16,452 nucleotides of DNA from Akkermansiaceae bacterium UBA5020 (lineage in GTDB: Bacteria > Verrucomicrobiota > Verrucomicrobiia > Verrucomicrobiales > DEV007): assembly GCA_002396885.1 (NCBI GenBank), contig DGXY01000101.1:1-16452 (forward strand). Direction: 5' to 3'. How positions within the stretch are numbered: the stretch's first letter is position 1; the number at the start of each line of letters is the position of its first letter. A program made the translations under genes and the position numbers. The notes under the pieces were generated by a model. The model made no database searches. It was given only the letters and a program-made list of their open reading frames with translations, and was not told the origin of the DNA. This document shows positions 7,501-15,163 of this stretch, piece after piece.

Positions 7501-9030
7501 AATCCCAAAGGTGCCGCCTTCGCCCTGATGCGCATGCATGATGTCCCCGGCATCGTCGACGAACTCCTTGCCAAACTCCCCGCCGAAAAGCGCCCTGAGA
7601 TCCGCCAACTCTTCCTCGCCACCCTCTGCCGCCTCGCTCAGCGCGAGGGAGAGTGGACCGGCGACAGCTGGGGCACTCGTCCCGACACCCGTGGCCCTTA
7701 CTACCAGCCAGTGAAATGGGCCGAAACGGACAAAATCCTCGCCGCGCTCAAGTCCACCCTGGACGCCGCCTCGCCAGAGGAGGCCGCTTTCCTCGTCAAG
7801 GAAATGAGCCGGAACCGGATCCAGTCGAACGACGCCCTCTCGCGCATCCTCTCGCTGGCGAAGGAAAACCCCTCCGTCCTCCCCGACGCCGTCGCCCAGC
7901 TCGTCGCCTCGGAGTCCATTCCCGCCGAAGGCATTCCGCTCCTGATTCGGGCCACGGCTGATGCCAAGGCCCTTAGCGCAACGCTTTCACAAGCCATCAT
8001 CGCCCTTTCCAAAGTCGACGGGAACGAGGCCTTCGCCGCCTCCCTCGGTGGTTTCGGCGCCTTGAACCAACGCCTCGACACCCTCCGCACCGCGGTGAAG
8101 AGCGCCGGTGAGATCGCCGATCCGGTGAAGGCGAAGAGCGAGCAAAAGTATGCTCGAACCGCCCTAACCGACGCCGAAAAACACCTCGAGGAAGCCGCCA
8201 AGGCCTTCCTCGAAGCGCCGAAGCTGGAAAACCATCACCTCGCCCTAGAAAAGACCGCCGCCGAAAAGCCTGGCACTCCCGAGGGTTTCTGGGCCAATGC
8301 CGCCGTCCTCGCCCTCGCCTCGCGCACGGGCGGATCGCCCGAGTCCCGCGAACTTTCGAAAAAGGCCCTCGACGCCGCATGGAACGTGCCCGCCCAGAAA
8401 GCGGTCCTCATCGCCGCGGCTGTAAAAACGAAAAACCGCACCCTCGATGATCGCATTCTCGTCGCCGCCACCGACCTCGATCCCGCCGTCGCCAAAGCCG
8501 CCCAGTCGGCGGTCAAGGATCTGAAGCTCCAGGCCAAGGGCGAAGACAAGACGCCAAAGATCGGCACCCTTGCTCCCGATAAAGCCATCGCCGCCGTCCT
8601 CGCCCACAAGAGCGGCGACGTCGCCCTCGGTGAAGCCGTCTTTGCGCGCGCCACCTGCGTCGCCTGCCACACCGTGAGCCAGAGCGAAAAACAGAAGGGC
8701 CCCTACCTCGGCAACATCGTCGAGACCTATCAGCGTCCCGACCTCGCGATGAACATCCTCGATCCCAACAAGACGATCGCCCAAGGGTTCGCTTCGAATC
8801 TCGTCACGATGAAGGACGGCACTTCCCTGATGGGTTTCGTCACCGATGAGCAGGGCGAGCAAGTCACTCTGCGCGACATCGCCTCGCAGGAACACACCTT
8901 CAAGAAAGCCGACATCGCCAAACGCGAGACCCTGCCCATGAGCCTGATGCCTCCCGGCCTGATGGCCAATTTCTCCGTCCACGAGATGGCGAGTTTGCTC
9001 GATTACCTCGCTTCGCTCGTGAGGAAGTGA
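4531..9030 (+). CDS. Exported ThuA / F5/8 type C / PVC-type dehydrogenase / HEAT / haem-binding fusion protein
   Basis: The product has 1499 residues. A Sec signal peptide ends near A24 (PTRA|Q). Modules in order: ThuA-like, about 31-255, starting RVLLVAGGCCHDY; a Pro/Ala linker, about 271-294; an F5/8 type C (discoidin-like) carbohydrate-binding domain, about 295-423; a PVC-type membrane-bound dehydrogenase propeller domain, about 470-815, starting KVPEGFDVTLF; HEAT-like helical repeats, from about 830 to past 1000; and a C-terminal haem-binding domain with C1376-V-A-C1379-H1380 and candidate distal ligands M1470 or M1473. Two Asp-rich calcium-type loops occur at D531-E540 and D574-E583. The C-terminus matches the 'Pirellula/Verrucomicrobium type' haem domain. 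Likely role: periplasmic sugar oxidation with electrons passed to the c-type haem. The substrate is unknown. The last codons and stop lie within an 8-bp tandem repeat. Confidence 0.93.
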   Translation: MKIPLLSSLAIAILAAALILPTRAQNPAKPLRVLLVAGGCCHDYAGQQKVLSKGISERANVRVDVWWTDDKSVEPPLTLYGKDDWAKGYDLVIHDECAAGNKDLTVMKRRILDVHKTVPAVHLHCAMHSFRNGTDQWFKHLGLQSASHGPQEPIAIDFVDKEHPITKPLGNWTTIKEELYNNVNVFDAHPLAIGKQIVKRDGKEKEEVSIVVWTNEKQGARSFSTTLGHNTATVEDPRYLDLVTRGVLWAAGKLDEAGYLGTAYTGENTVTFEPAKPTPPPAPKAAGPKPAPKDATLAVVTASSEETGKNNLVWQAIDGNRDTRWCAANPSKPQWLQLEFEKPQTLTEAKIAWEAGNHAYAHQIEASVDGKAWTVLADLTNAPKPGDTQATFSAKDVKFLKITCTGTSHGGWSSIREIALVGPTLTKLHPKLDPKQQAAADAAAKKADDPHAKEGNIAPKIVKLSPQEEAEVLKDVKVPEGFDVTLFSNWQAANYPVYVAAAPNGDLYVSSDGNGSLGREPGRGRVLRLRDKDGDGRADEVKEFVKNVDSPRGLIWDHDRLYLLHPPHISVYFDRDGDGISEESKKLIDGIAFDFSGRPADHTTNGLELGIDGWIYIAGGDFGFMKATGTDGRTVQHRNGGVIRFRPDGSGLEIYATGTRNILGTPMSPLCDLFARDNTNDGGGWDVRFHHFSGLEDHGYPRLYKNFGEEHVPPLADYGGGSGCGSVYLHEPGFPDEWNKAPITCDWGRTASFVHTVQRQGASFAEITEPRPFIGMTRPTDADVDAMSAVYQASWKGPATFKWEGPEVGYIVRVTPKGFKPEPLPDYEKMSDAELVAALDSPSHIRTLTAQRTLLRREPNPALSKALLALAKNPDKELKTRVAAVYAIAQSKGPLDPLQGDEDLAPYVLRAAGDFGPLPAAWVTDATKSSDPRTRSEAAVAAARQSVKDAAPAIATLLADPDPRVAHTAFQALARLGAKDAAIEALLSGPNPKGAAFALMRMHDVPGIVDELLAKLPAEKRPEIRQLFLATLCRLAQREGEWTGDSWGTRPDTRGPYYQPVKWAETDKILAALKSTLDAASPEEAAFLVKEMSRNRIQSNDALSRILSLAKENPSVLPDAVAQLVASESIPAEGIPLLIRATADAKALSATLSQAIIALSKVDGNEAFAASLGGFGALNQRLDTLRTAVKSAGEIADPVKAKSEQKYARTALTDAEKHLEEAAKAFLEAPKLENHHLALEKTAAEKPGTPEGFWANAAVLALASRTGGSPESRELSKKALDAAWNVPAQKAVLIAAAVKTKNRTLDDRILVAATDLDPAVAKAAQSAVKDLKLQAKGEDKTPKIGTLAPDKAIAAVLAHKSGDVALGEAVFARATCVACHTVSQSEKQKGPYLGNIVETYQRPDLAMNILDPNKTIAQGFASNLVTMKDGTSLMGFVTDEQGEQVTLRDIASQEHTFKKADIAKRETLPMSLMPPGLMANFSVHEMASLLDYLASLVRK

Positions 9031-9052
9031 GGAAGTGAGGAAGTGAGGAAGT
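9021..9052 (+). repeat. GAGGAAGT tandem repeat, four copies, overlapping the stop codon of the fusion gene
   Basis: Four perfect 8-bp copies lie in a row. The first copy supplies part of the last codons and the TGA stop (9028-9030) of the ThuA/dehydrogenase gene. Because 8 is not a multiple of 3, the array contains TGA in more than one frame. Confidence 0.9.
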
Positions 9053-9063
9053 TTTCAGGTCGA

Positions 9064-9132
9064 AGTTTTCAGTTTTCAGTGCCGCAGCAAAACCTCTGAA
9101 AACTGAAAACTGAAAACTGAAAACTGAAAACT
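9064..9132 (+). repeat. CTGAAAA heptamer array with inverted partner, potential hairpin
   Basis: The right arm is five perfect CTGAAAA copies (9096-9130). The left arm AGTTTTCAGTTTTCAGT (9064-9080) is the reverse complement of part of that array, so the transcript can form a stem of up to 17 bp with a register-sliding partner. It lacks a terminal U-tract. It lies in the 174-bp gap between the fusion gene and the parvulin-like gene, and may end or stabilise the long upstream mRNA. Confidence 0.85.
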
Positions 9133-9160
9133 CCTCCGCTGAAAACTCCTCCGCTGAAAA
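9131..9160 (+). repeat. 15-bp tandem duplication CTCCTCCGCTGAAAA
   Basis: Two perfect 15-bp copies directly follow the CTGAAAA array and each end with the same CTGAAAA word. The heptamer array has therefore been extended by a different, longer unit. Confidence 0.85.
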
Positions 9161-9204
9161 CTTCCCCCCATTGCGAACCACCCGATTCTACTCCACTATC
9201 CCCC

Positions 9205-10089
9205 ATGGCATTCATCATCAACGGAGCTCACATTGGCGACGACGTCATCGAAGACGAGTTCGAGTCGCTGAAGGAACACTACCAGCGCCTTGGCGAAGTC
9301 GTCTGCTGTGATCGCGACGTGGAACTGCGCACCTATGCCAAGGAAAACGTCGTCAATCGCATCCTCCTCGAGCAGGAGTCGGTGAAGCGTTTCGGCGAGA
9401 TCGACGAGGCCACCGTCGAAGCGCGATTTGAAGCGCTGAAAGAGGAGCATGGCGGCGACCAGAACTTCTACGACAACACCGGTTTCAACCGGGGCGATCG
9501 CAACGTGATCCTCGCCAAACTGAAGAGCAGCCTCACCGTCGATCGTCTCCTCGCGGCCGAAGTGGCCGTCCCTGACCAGGCAAGCGAAGAGGAACTCGAG
9601 CGTCATTATCAGGACAATCTCGAGCGTTTCCTCGGAGATGAAGAGGTGCGTGTCAGCCAGATCTTCATCGAACCGAGCAGCCACGAGGCGGCCCGCGAGG
9701 CCTACATCGCCCTCCGCACGGTGCGCCGGGAGCTCCTCGCCGGAAAAGATTTCGATCAAGCCGCCCGAGAACATGGCTCTGACGAGGACCGCGAGATCGA
9801 CCTCGGCTGGATGAAGCAGGGCCAGACCATGCCCGAGGTCGAGGCGATCACCTTCTCGATGGAAGTCGGCGAGATCAGCCCCATCGTGGCGACCCATTAC
9901 GGCTTTCACCTCTTCAAGCTCACCGAGCGGAAGGAGGCGAAACCGATCCCGCGTGATGAGATCCCCGGCTTTGAAGAGAAGTATCTCTCGGAACGCCGCG
10001 CCCTAGGGATCGCCGATCTGATCGACCGGATCAAAAGCGAGAGCGCAGTCGAGGAAATCGACGAGCTCTCCGCAGGGGCGGACCATTAG
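9205..10089 (+). CDS. Parvulin-like (PpiC/SurA-type) peptidyl-prolyl isomerase, apparently cytoplasmic
   Basis: The 294-residue product has a helical SurA-N-like chaperone part (about 1-140), starting MAFIINGAHIGDDVIEDEFE, and a rotamase domain at about 145-245 (EVRVSQIFIEP ... GKDFDQAAREHGSDE ... LGWMKQGQ ... GEISPIVATHYGFHLFKLTER). No signal peptide or membrane segment is seen, unlike SurA, PpiD or PrsA, so it should act in the cytoplasm or leave by another route. The first of the two conserved parvulin histidines is replaced by Gln152 (VSQIF); the second is kept as H235 (GFHLF). It may therefore have low isomerase activity and act mainly as a chaperone. It is downstream of the fusion gene across a repeat-filled 174-bp gap. 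No Shine-Dalgarno precedes the ATG. Confidence 0.88.
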   Translation: MAFIINGAHIGDDVIEDEFESLKEHYQRLGEVVCCDRDVELRTYAKENVVNRILLEQESVKRFGEIDEATVEARFEALKEEHGGDQNFYDNTGFNRGDRNVILAKLKSSLTVDRLLAAEVAVPDQASEEELERHYQDNLERFLGDEEVRVSQIFIEPSSHEAAREAYIALRTVRRELLAGKDFDQAAREHGSDEDREIDLGWMKQGQTMPEVEAITFSMEVGEISPIVATHYGFHLFKLTERKEAKPIPRDEIPGFEEKYLSERRALGIADLIDRIKSESAVEEIDELSAGADH

Positions 10090-10235
10090 GCCGACTCCAC
10101 GGGCCCCGCGTCAGTTCCTCCGGCCCGGGCCTTCCCATAACTGAGTTCGCTAGAGGGTGCCTCCGGACAGGATGGCGGCCGGGTCCTGTCTCATCCTGGC
10201 CGTCTTCGAGATTCCGCCGAGTTGGGAGGCCGCGG

Positions 10236-10300
10236 TGAAAGCAAAAGTTTCTTGGAATGGTCTTGAACTAATTACAAGATTAAGGCATCCTGAAAATCTG
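10236..10300 (+). promoter_or_regulatory. AT-richer stretch likely holding the promoter of the hybrid sensor gene
   Basis: Within the 267-bp gap before the hybrid sensor this is the only clearly AT-rich part. A TTGGAA (10252) with TACAAG or CAAGAT near 10273-10280 is a poor sigma-70 match, so the exact promoter is not established. Nothing else is recognised in the gap. Confidence 0.25.
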
Positions 10301-10356
10301 GATCGAGAGATCCGCGATCCTTTTCGACTTCTCTCTCTTCCGCCTTTTTGACCGTC

Positions 10357-13300
10357 ATGGAGCTACAATGGTTCGCCCAAGTCGGGAAAGTGGCCCTGTT
10401 CGCCTTGCTGTCGCTGGCGCCCCGCCTTAGCGACGCACAACAGACCGAGGCGAGCCTTATCCGTTTTACGACCCTTTCCAAATCGACCCCTGACGGACTG
10501 CGGACGGATTGGATCCGGGATCTCGCCCTCGATATGGCAGGGTATCTCTGGATCGCGACGGATCAGGGACTGAGCCGTTTCGATGGATTCAGAACGATCC
10601 ATTACACGGCCGATCCTACCAATCCCGACGGCTTCAGCAGCGACCAGCTCACCGCCCTCGCGACGACACGCCGCAACCAGGGACCGCTCTGGATCGGCAC
10701 CTCATCCATGGGTTTGATGAAATTCTCCCAGGAGTCGGGAGAAGTGATCAAATTCCAAAAGGGATCGCTCCGTGGAGGACCTCTTCTGAGCGATCACATC
10801 ACCGACCTCGCCATTTCCGACGAGAAGTTTCTTTGGATCGGCAGCGAATCCGGCCTCAATGTGCTGAACCTCGACACCGAAGCGATCGTTGCGGCAGCCG
10901 GACCGCTGGGAACCGCCAACATTAGCTCGATCACGATTCTGGGCACCTCGGACGTCTGGGTAGGGACCGCCGCCGGGGAATTGCACCGATGGAATCAGAA
11001 GGCGAAATCGTTCCAGAAGTTCTGGTCCACCTCGGTCCCGGTAACCGCCGTCGCACTGGATTCGAAGAATGGGATTTGGATCGGGACAGGAGGAATGGGC
11101 CTTTACACCTATTCTCCGGATCAAGGTGGAAAACCGGAGCGATATCCTCTGCCAGACAAAGACACGATCAACTCCCTGTTTGTCGATTCCAAGGGTGATC
11201 TCTGGGTGGGGACGCAGAACGGCCTCGGACTTTTCGACCGCGGCAATGAATCCTTCATTTTCTTCAACCACACCCCCCGGCACGCCGACAGCCTCTCTGA
11301 CGACTGCGTGACGGCCATCTTCGAAGATCGTTCGAACATGCTTTGGGTGGGGACCCAGGGTGGAGGCACGAGCCGTTTCAACCTCGACCGCCAATGGTTC
11401 TCGCACCTCCGTCACAATCCCGACCGTGACACCGGTCTTCCCCACAGCTTCGTCCGGGCGTTTGCCGGATCTGGCGACGGTATCATTACAATAGGAACGG
11501 GGAAAGGCCTCGCCCTCTGGGATGCGACGAAAGACGCTTTTCTACCGGCTCAGGAAGATCCCGCGCGGCCCGAAGACGGATTCTCGGTCAACGCCCTCCT
11601 CCGCGACCGCCGGGGGAATCTTTGGCTCGGAACGCGTGGCGACGGATTGATCCTCCACCCCGCAAAGGGCGAACCCAGAACCTACCGCCACGATCCTGCC
11701 GTTCCCAACACGATCGGCCACGACAACATCTCCGTGATCCATGAATCGCGCGGCGGAGTCATTCACATCGGCACCCAGGGGAAAGGGCTTTTCCGCTACG
11801 ATCCCGATGCCGATGCCTTCCTCGAGGTCCCCGGCGAGGGAGGATCGGATAACGATTACATTCTCGCGATCGCCGAAGATTCTTCCGGGGATCTCTGGAT
11901 CTCGACCCAGTCAGGCCCCTATCTCCTCACGGGAGGGGGCAATTCCCTGAGGTCCCTCAAGACCGTCTTTCCCGGCGCCGAATCGCTCACGAGCGAGCGC
12001 GTCAGTGGGATCCTGCCCGACTCCAACGGCATCGTCTGGATCGGCACGCTCGATGCCGGACTCGACCGTCTCAACACCGCCACCGGGGAAGTCTCGAATT
12101 TCAATTCCGACATCCACGGACTGCCCGACAATCACATCGCCTCCCTCGTCAAGGATCAGAACAATCTCCTCTGGGTAGCGACCCGCTCCGGAGTCGCCCG
12201 TCTCGACGCGATGCAGAACGAATTTCGCGTCTTCGGGGAAGATGATGGCATCCAGCGGGCCGGATTCCTCCCGGGAGCCGTCGCGAAGGACAATCGGGGA
12301 CGACTCTACTTTGGTGGCCAAGACGGCTTCAATCTCATCGATCCGGAGAAACTCCCGGCCATGCCGCAAGCGCTGAACCCGATTCTGACCGGCCTTGAGT
12401 TGTTCGGCGAACCCGTCGTCCCTCGCGAGGGCGGGATTCTCGAGAACGAGCTCGCGGCCACTGACGAGATCCGCATCCCCTTTGATGAGCGTCTCCTCTT
12501 CACCCTGCGCTTTGCCAATCTCGATTACCGGTTCCCCAATCGCGGCCATTTCCGCTACATGCTTTACAACTACGATCCGGATTGGATCGAAGCCGATGCT
12601 GGACGAAAAGCGACCTACGCCAAGCTCGACCCCGGCCGCTACGAGTTCCGCGTGCAGAGTTCGCTGGACCCGAATGACTGGCCGGACACCACCCGAAGAA
12701 TCCGCATCATCATCACACCACCCTGGTGGCAGACCTGGTGGACACGTCTCTTCGCCGTTGCGGCAGTCGTCCTTGTCATGCTCGGGACCAGCCGCTTCTG
12801 GATCCGTTCCCGCGTAAAACAACTTCGACGCCGCGAAGAGATGCTCACTGCCCAGCGAGACAGGGGCGAAGCCGCCCTCGCGAGGCAGCTGCAGAACCGC
12901 ATGCTCCTCGACCGCTCCTACCGCAACCTGCGCAACGAGACCCCTGACGATCAAATCCTCAGCGGAGCACTTCAAGGGATCGTGACTGATTTCGGCGCGA
13001 CCCATTGCCTCGTCTTCCGCATCGTCAACCCGACCAACGACGACGGCTCGGTCGATGAACAGTATTCCCTCAAACGCATCGGTTATTGGAATGCCCTCGA
13101 CGCGCCCGAGTCGAGGAAGTCGGCCCCGATCCCGAGCCTTGCCCTCGATGACCGCCTTGCCCGCCACATCCTCGCCGCGAAAAGCGTTCTCTCGGTGACG
13201 AACCCCGCCGCCATTCCGGAGTCGATCCGGTCTGCATTTCCCGAAAAAGCATCGATCGCCCTGCTCGCCGCGACAACGAGCTTCCTCGACAGCGCCAACG

Positions 13301-14682
13301 GCATCATCCTTCTTCTGCGCGTCGGCAAGGAAGACAACTGGAGCGACGACGACTTGAAATTACTCGAGGCCCTCACCGGTCAGTTCGGCATCGCCATCGC
13401 CCAGGTCAACACCGCCGAGATCGAGTCGACCTACCGTGATCACCTCGAGGAGGCGCGCCATCACGCTGAAGTCGCCAACCGCACCAAAAGCGACTTCCTC
13501 GCCAAGATGACCCATGAACTGCGCACCCCCCTCAATGCCATCATCGGTTTCTCGGGTATCTTGGGCGAAGACAAAACCCTGACACCCAAACAACGCGAGA
13601 CCCTGGACATCATCACCAACAGTGGCGAGCACCTCCTCGGCGTCATCAACGAAATCCTCGACCTTTCCAAGATCGAGGCCGGCAAGATGGAGAAGAACGA
13701 GGAGACCTTCGAGTTCGTCCCCCTCGTCAAATCCGTATACGAAATGTTGTCGATGAAGGCGTCGGAAAAGCGCATCGCCTTCAATTTCGCCGCCACCACG
13801 ACCATGCCCGGGGAGGTCGTGACGGACCGCAGCAAGTTGCGCCAGATCCTCATCAACCTGCTTGGAAACGCCATCAAATTCACCGCGCAGGGCGGCGTCG
13901 GCGTCTCCATCTCCACCCAGGCCGCCGGCGAACCCGAACTGGTCGAGGGACGCCTCCGCCGCCGCATCCGCGTTTTCTTCGAAATTCGCGACACCGGACG
14001 CGGCATCCGCGAGGAAGAGATCGGAAAACTCTTCGAACGCTATTCCCAGACCGAGAGCGGACGCCGCTCCTCCGAGGGCACCGGCCTCGGCCTACCCATC
14101 GCCCGCAGCTTCGTGCAGCTCATGGGCGGCGACATCGAGGTTACCTCGGTTTTCGGCAAAGGGACGACGTTCCGCTTCAGCATCGAGTGCGAGGAACTCG
14201 CCCCGGCGGTGGCTTCGACCGAGGCGATCAGTGTCACCCTCGACGAAAAAACCGCGCAACGGATCAACGGCTTCACCGCCCCGATGGGCGAGGTGCGCAT
14301 TCTCATCGCCGAGGATCAGCCGACCAATCGCCTCCTCCTCAAACGCATCCTCGGCAAAGCCGGCTTCACCCTCGCAGAAGCCGGCGACGGTCAGGCCGCC
14401 GTCGAGAAATGGAGCGAATGGAAGCCCCATCTCATCCTCATGGATCAGGACATGCCCATCAAGAAAGGCAACGAAGCCACCGCCGAGATCCAGGCAATGG
14501 CCTCCGACGAGGACCGTCCCGTCATCGTCGCGCTCACCGCCTACGCCCTCGAACAGGCCCGCCAGGCCGCGATCGAGGCCGGCTGCACTGACTTCGTCGC
14601 CAAGCCCTTCCGCTCGCACGAACTCTTCTCGGTGATCTCGAAACACCTCGGCGTCGAATACACCTTCAACGACGCCGCGTGA
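10357..14682 (+). CDS. Hybrid two-component sensor kinase with double Reg_prop propeller, Y_Y_Y, GAF, HisKA, HATPase and receiver domains
   Basis: The 1441-residue product starts at the ATG at 10357, giving a signal peptide that ends at SDA|Q (about residue 28); a TTG three codons upstream is less likely. Fourteen WIGT/WVGT-GL-type propeller repeats (about 40-650) imply two seven-bladed propellers outside the cytoplasm, followed by a Y_Y_Y domain (about 720-788), a membrane segment (about 796-815), a short coiled coil and a GAF-like domain (about 850-1020). The kinase has phospho-acceptor H1053 (MTHELRTPLNAI), N-box N1171, G1 DTGRG at 1212-1216 and G2 GTGLG at 1241-1245. The receiver has D1320, phospho-acceptor D1363, T1394 and K1416. 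Unlike many HTCS proteins it lacks an AraC-type output, so it must relay to an unseen HPt or regulator. The ligand is unknown; a sugar is plausible from the neighbours. Confidence 0.95.
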   Translation: MELQWFAQVGKVALFALLSLAPRLSDAQQTEASLIRFTTLSKSTPDGLRTDWIRDLALDMAGYLWIATDQGLSRFDGFRTIHYTADPTNPDGFSSDQLTALATTRRNQGPLWIGTSSMGLMKFSQESGEVIKFQKGSLRGGPLLSDHITDLAISDEKFLWIGSESGLNVLNLDTEAIVAAAGPLGTANISSITILGTSDVWVGTAAGELHRWNQKAKSFQKFWSTSVPVTAVALDSKNGIWIGTGGMGLYTYSPDQGGKPERYPLPDKDTINSLFVDSKGDLWVGTQNGLGLFDRGNESFIFFNHTPRHADSLSDDCVTAIFEDRSNMLWVGTQGGGTSRFNLDRQWFSHLRHNPDRDTGLPHSFVRAFAGSGDGIITIGTGKGLALWDATKDAFLPAQEDPARPEDGFSVNALLRDRRGNLWLGTRGDGLILHPAKGEPRTYRHDPAVPNTIGHDNISVIHESRGGVIHIGTQGKGLFRYDPDADAFLEVPGEGGSDNDYILAIAEDSSGDLWISTQSGPYLLTGGGNSLRSLKTVFPGAESLTSERVSGILPDSNGIVWIGTLDAGLDRLNTATGEVSNFNSDIHGLPDNHIASLVKDQNNLLWVATRSGVARLDAMQNEFRVFGEDDGIQRAGFLPGAVAKDNRGRLYFGGQDGFNLIDPEKLPAMPQALNPILTGLELFGEPVVPREGGILENELAATDEIRIPFDERLLFTLRFANLDYRFPNRGHFRYMLYNYDPDWIEADAGRKATYAKLDPGRYEFRVQSSLDPNDWPDTTRRIRIIITPPWWQTWWTRLFAVAAVVLVMLGTSRFWIRSRVKQLRRREEMLTAQRDRGEAALARQLQNRMLLDRSYRNLRNETPDDQILSGALQGIVTDFGATHCLVFRIVNPTNDDGSVDEQYSLKRIGYWNALDAPESRKSAPIPSLALDDRLARHILAAKSVLSVTNPAAIPESIRSAFPEKASIALLAATTSFLDSANGIILLLRVGKEDNWSDDDLKLLEALTGQFGIAIAQVNTAEIESTYRDHLEEARHHAEVANRTKSDFLAKMTHELRTPLNAIIGFSGILGEDKTLTPKQRETLDIITNSGEHLLGVINEILDLSKIEAGKMEKNEETFEFVPLVKSVYEMLSMKASEKRIAFNFAATTTMPGEVVTDRSKLRQILINLLGNAIKFTAQGGVGVSISTQAAGEPELVEGRLRRRIRVFFEIRDTGRGIREEEIGKLFERYSQTESGRRSSEGTGLGLPIARSFVQLMGGDIEVTSVFGKGTTFRFSIECEELAPAVASTEAISVTLDEKTAQRINGFTAPMGEVRILIAEDQPTNRLLLKRILGKAGFTLAEAGDGQAAVEKWSEWKPHLILMDQDMPIKKGNEATAEIQAMASDEDRPVIVALTAYALEQARQAAIEAGCTDFVAKPFRSHELFSVISKHLGVEYTFNDAA

Positions 14683-14686
14683 AAGA

Positions 14687-14719
14687 GTCACGGGTCACGG
14701 GTCACGGGTCACGGGTCAC
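14687..14719 (+). repeat. GTCACGG heptamer array, 4.7 copies
   Basis: Four full copies of GTCACGG plus a partial GTCAC begin 5 bp after the stop codon of the hybrid sensor gene. No coding or hairpin role is visible. Confidence 0.9.
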
Positions 14720-14746
14720 CTCCGACCTCCGACCTCCGACCTCCGA
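14720..14746 (+). repeat. CTCCGAC heptamer array, about four copies
   Basis: Three perfect CTCCGAC copies and one diverged at its last base directly abut the GTCACGG array. The period is again 7 bp, although the sequence is different. Confidence 0.85.
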
Positions 14747-14783
14747 TTTGACTTCGCTCCGCTCCGTCTATCCGCTGCGCGTA

Positions 14784-14853
14784 TTCCGACTTCCGACTTC
14801 CGACTTCCGACTTCCGACTTCCGACTTCCGACTTCCGACTTCCGACTTCCGAC
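14784..14853 (+). repeat. TTCCGAC heptamer array, ten perfect copies
   Basis: Ten identical 7-bp copies end one base before the stop codon of the convergent monooxygenase gene. The unit differs from the CTCCGAC array only at its first base, pointing to a common origin. The spacer between the two arrays (14748-14783) is short and CT-rich. Confidence 0.93.
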
Positions 14854-14854
14854 C

Positions 14855-15163
14855 CTACCCGACGACGGGACGCGGATCGACGCCTTTGACGTCATACTGA
14901 CCCGCCACCTTCTCCTTGATGCAGGGCGTGCTCGCCTCGACCCAGACCGCGAAGTGATCGCTCGCCTTGTGGGCGGCGAAGGCCTCGCGGTTGGTATAGA
15001 GCTCGTAGATCGCGAATTTCGTGGGATCCTCGATGTGCTGCGACCATTCCCACTTCAGGCATTCGGGTTCGTGACGCGAGTGGGCCGCATTCCCCTCGAG
15101 GGCGGCGATCATTTCCCCGACCTTGTCGGGATGGCTCGTGATGGTGACGACGACGGCTAACAT
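14855..15163 (-). CDS. Antibiotic biosynthesis monooxygenase (ABM) / YgiN-like small protein
   Basis: The 102-residue product is the usual size for single-domain ABM proteins, which form ferredoxin-like dimers. Family features are MLAVVVTITSHPDKVGEMIAAL (first strand and helix), then CLKWEWSQHIEDPTKFAIYELYTNREAFAAHKASDHFAVW, where the central strand E-L-Y and the AHKxSxHF helix are typical. Members include quinol and heme-degrading monooxygenases and proteins of unknown role, so the substrate is not predicted. It converges on the hybrid sensor gene, and its stop codon is one base from a ten-copy heptamer array. No Shine-Dalgarno is seen before the ATG. Confidence 0.88.
   Translation of the reverse strand: MLAVVVTITSHPDKVGEMIAALEGNAAHSRHEPECLKWEWSQHIEDPTKFAIYELYTNREAFAAHKASDHFAVWVEASTPCIKEKVAGQYDVKGVDPRPVVG

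Noticed and set aside
10157..10351. Small 64-codon plus-strand frame overlapping the hybrid sensor's upstream TTG
   Set aside because: It starts at GTG, has no family features, covers the likely promoter of the sensor gene, and the overlap disappears when the sensor starts at its ATG.
11911..13167. Minus-strand frame of 418 codons
   Set aside because: It is an antisense shadow of the propeller and Y_Y_Y region of the hybrid sensor.
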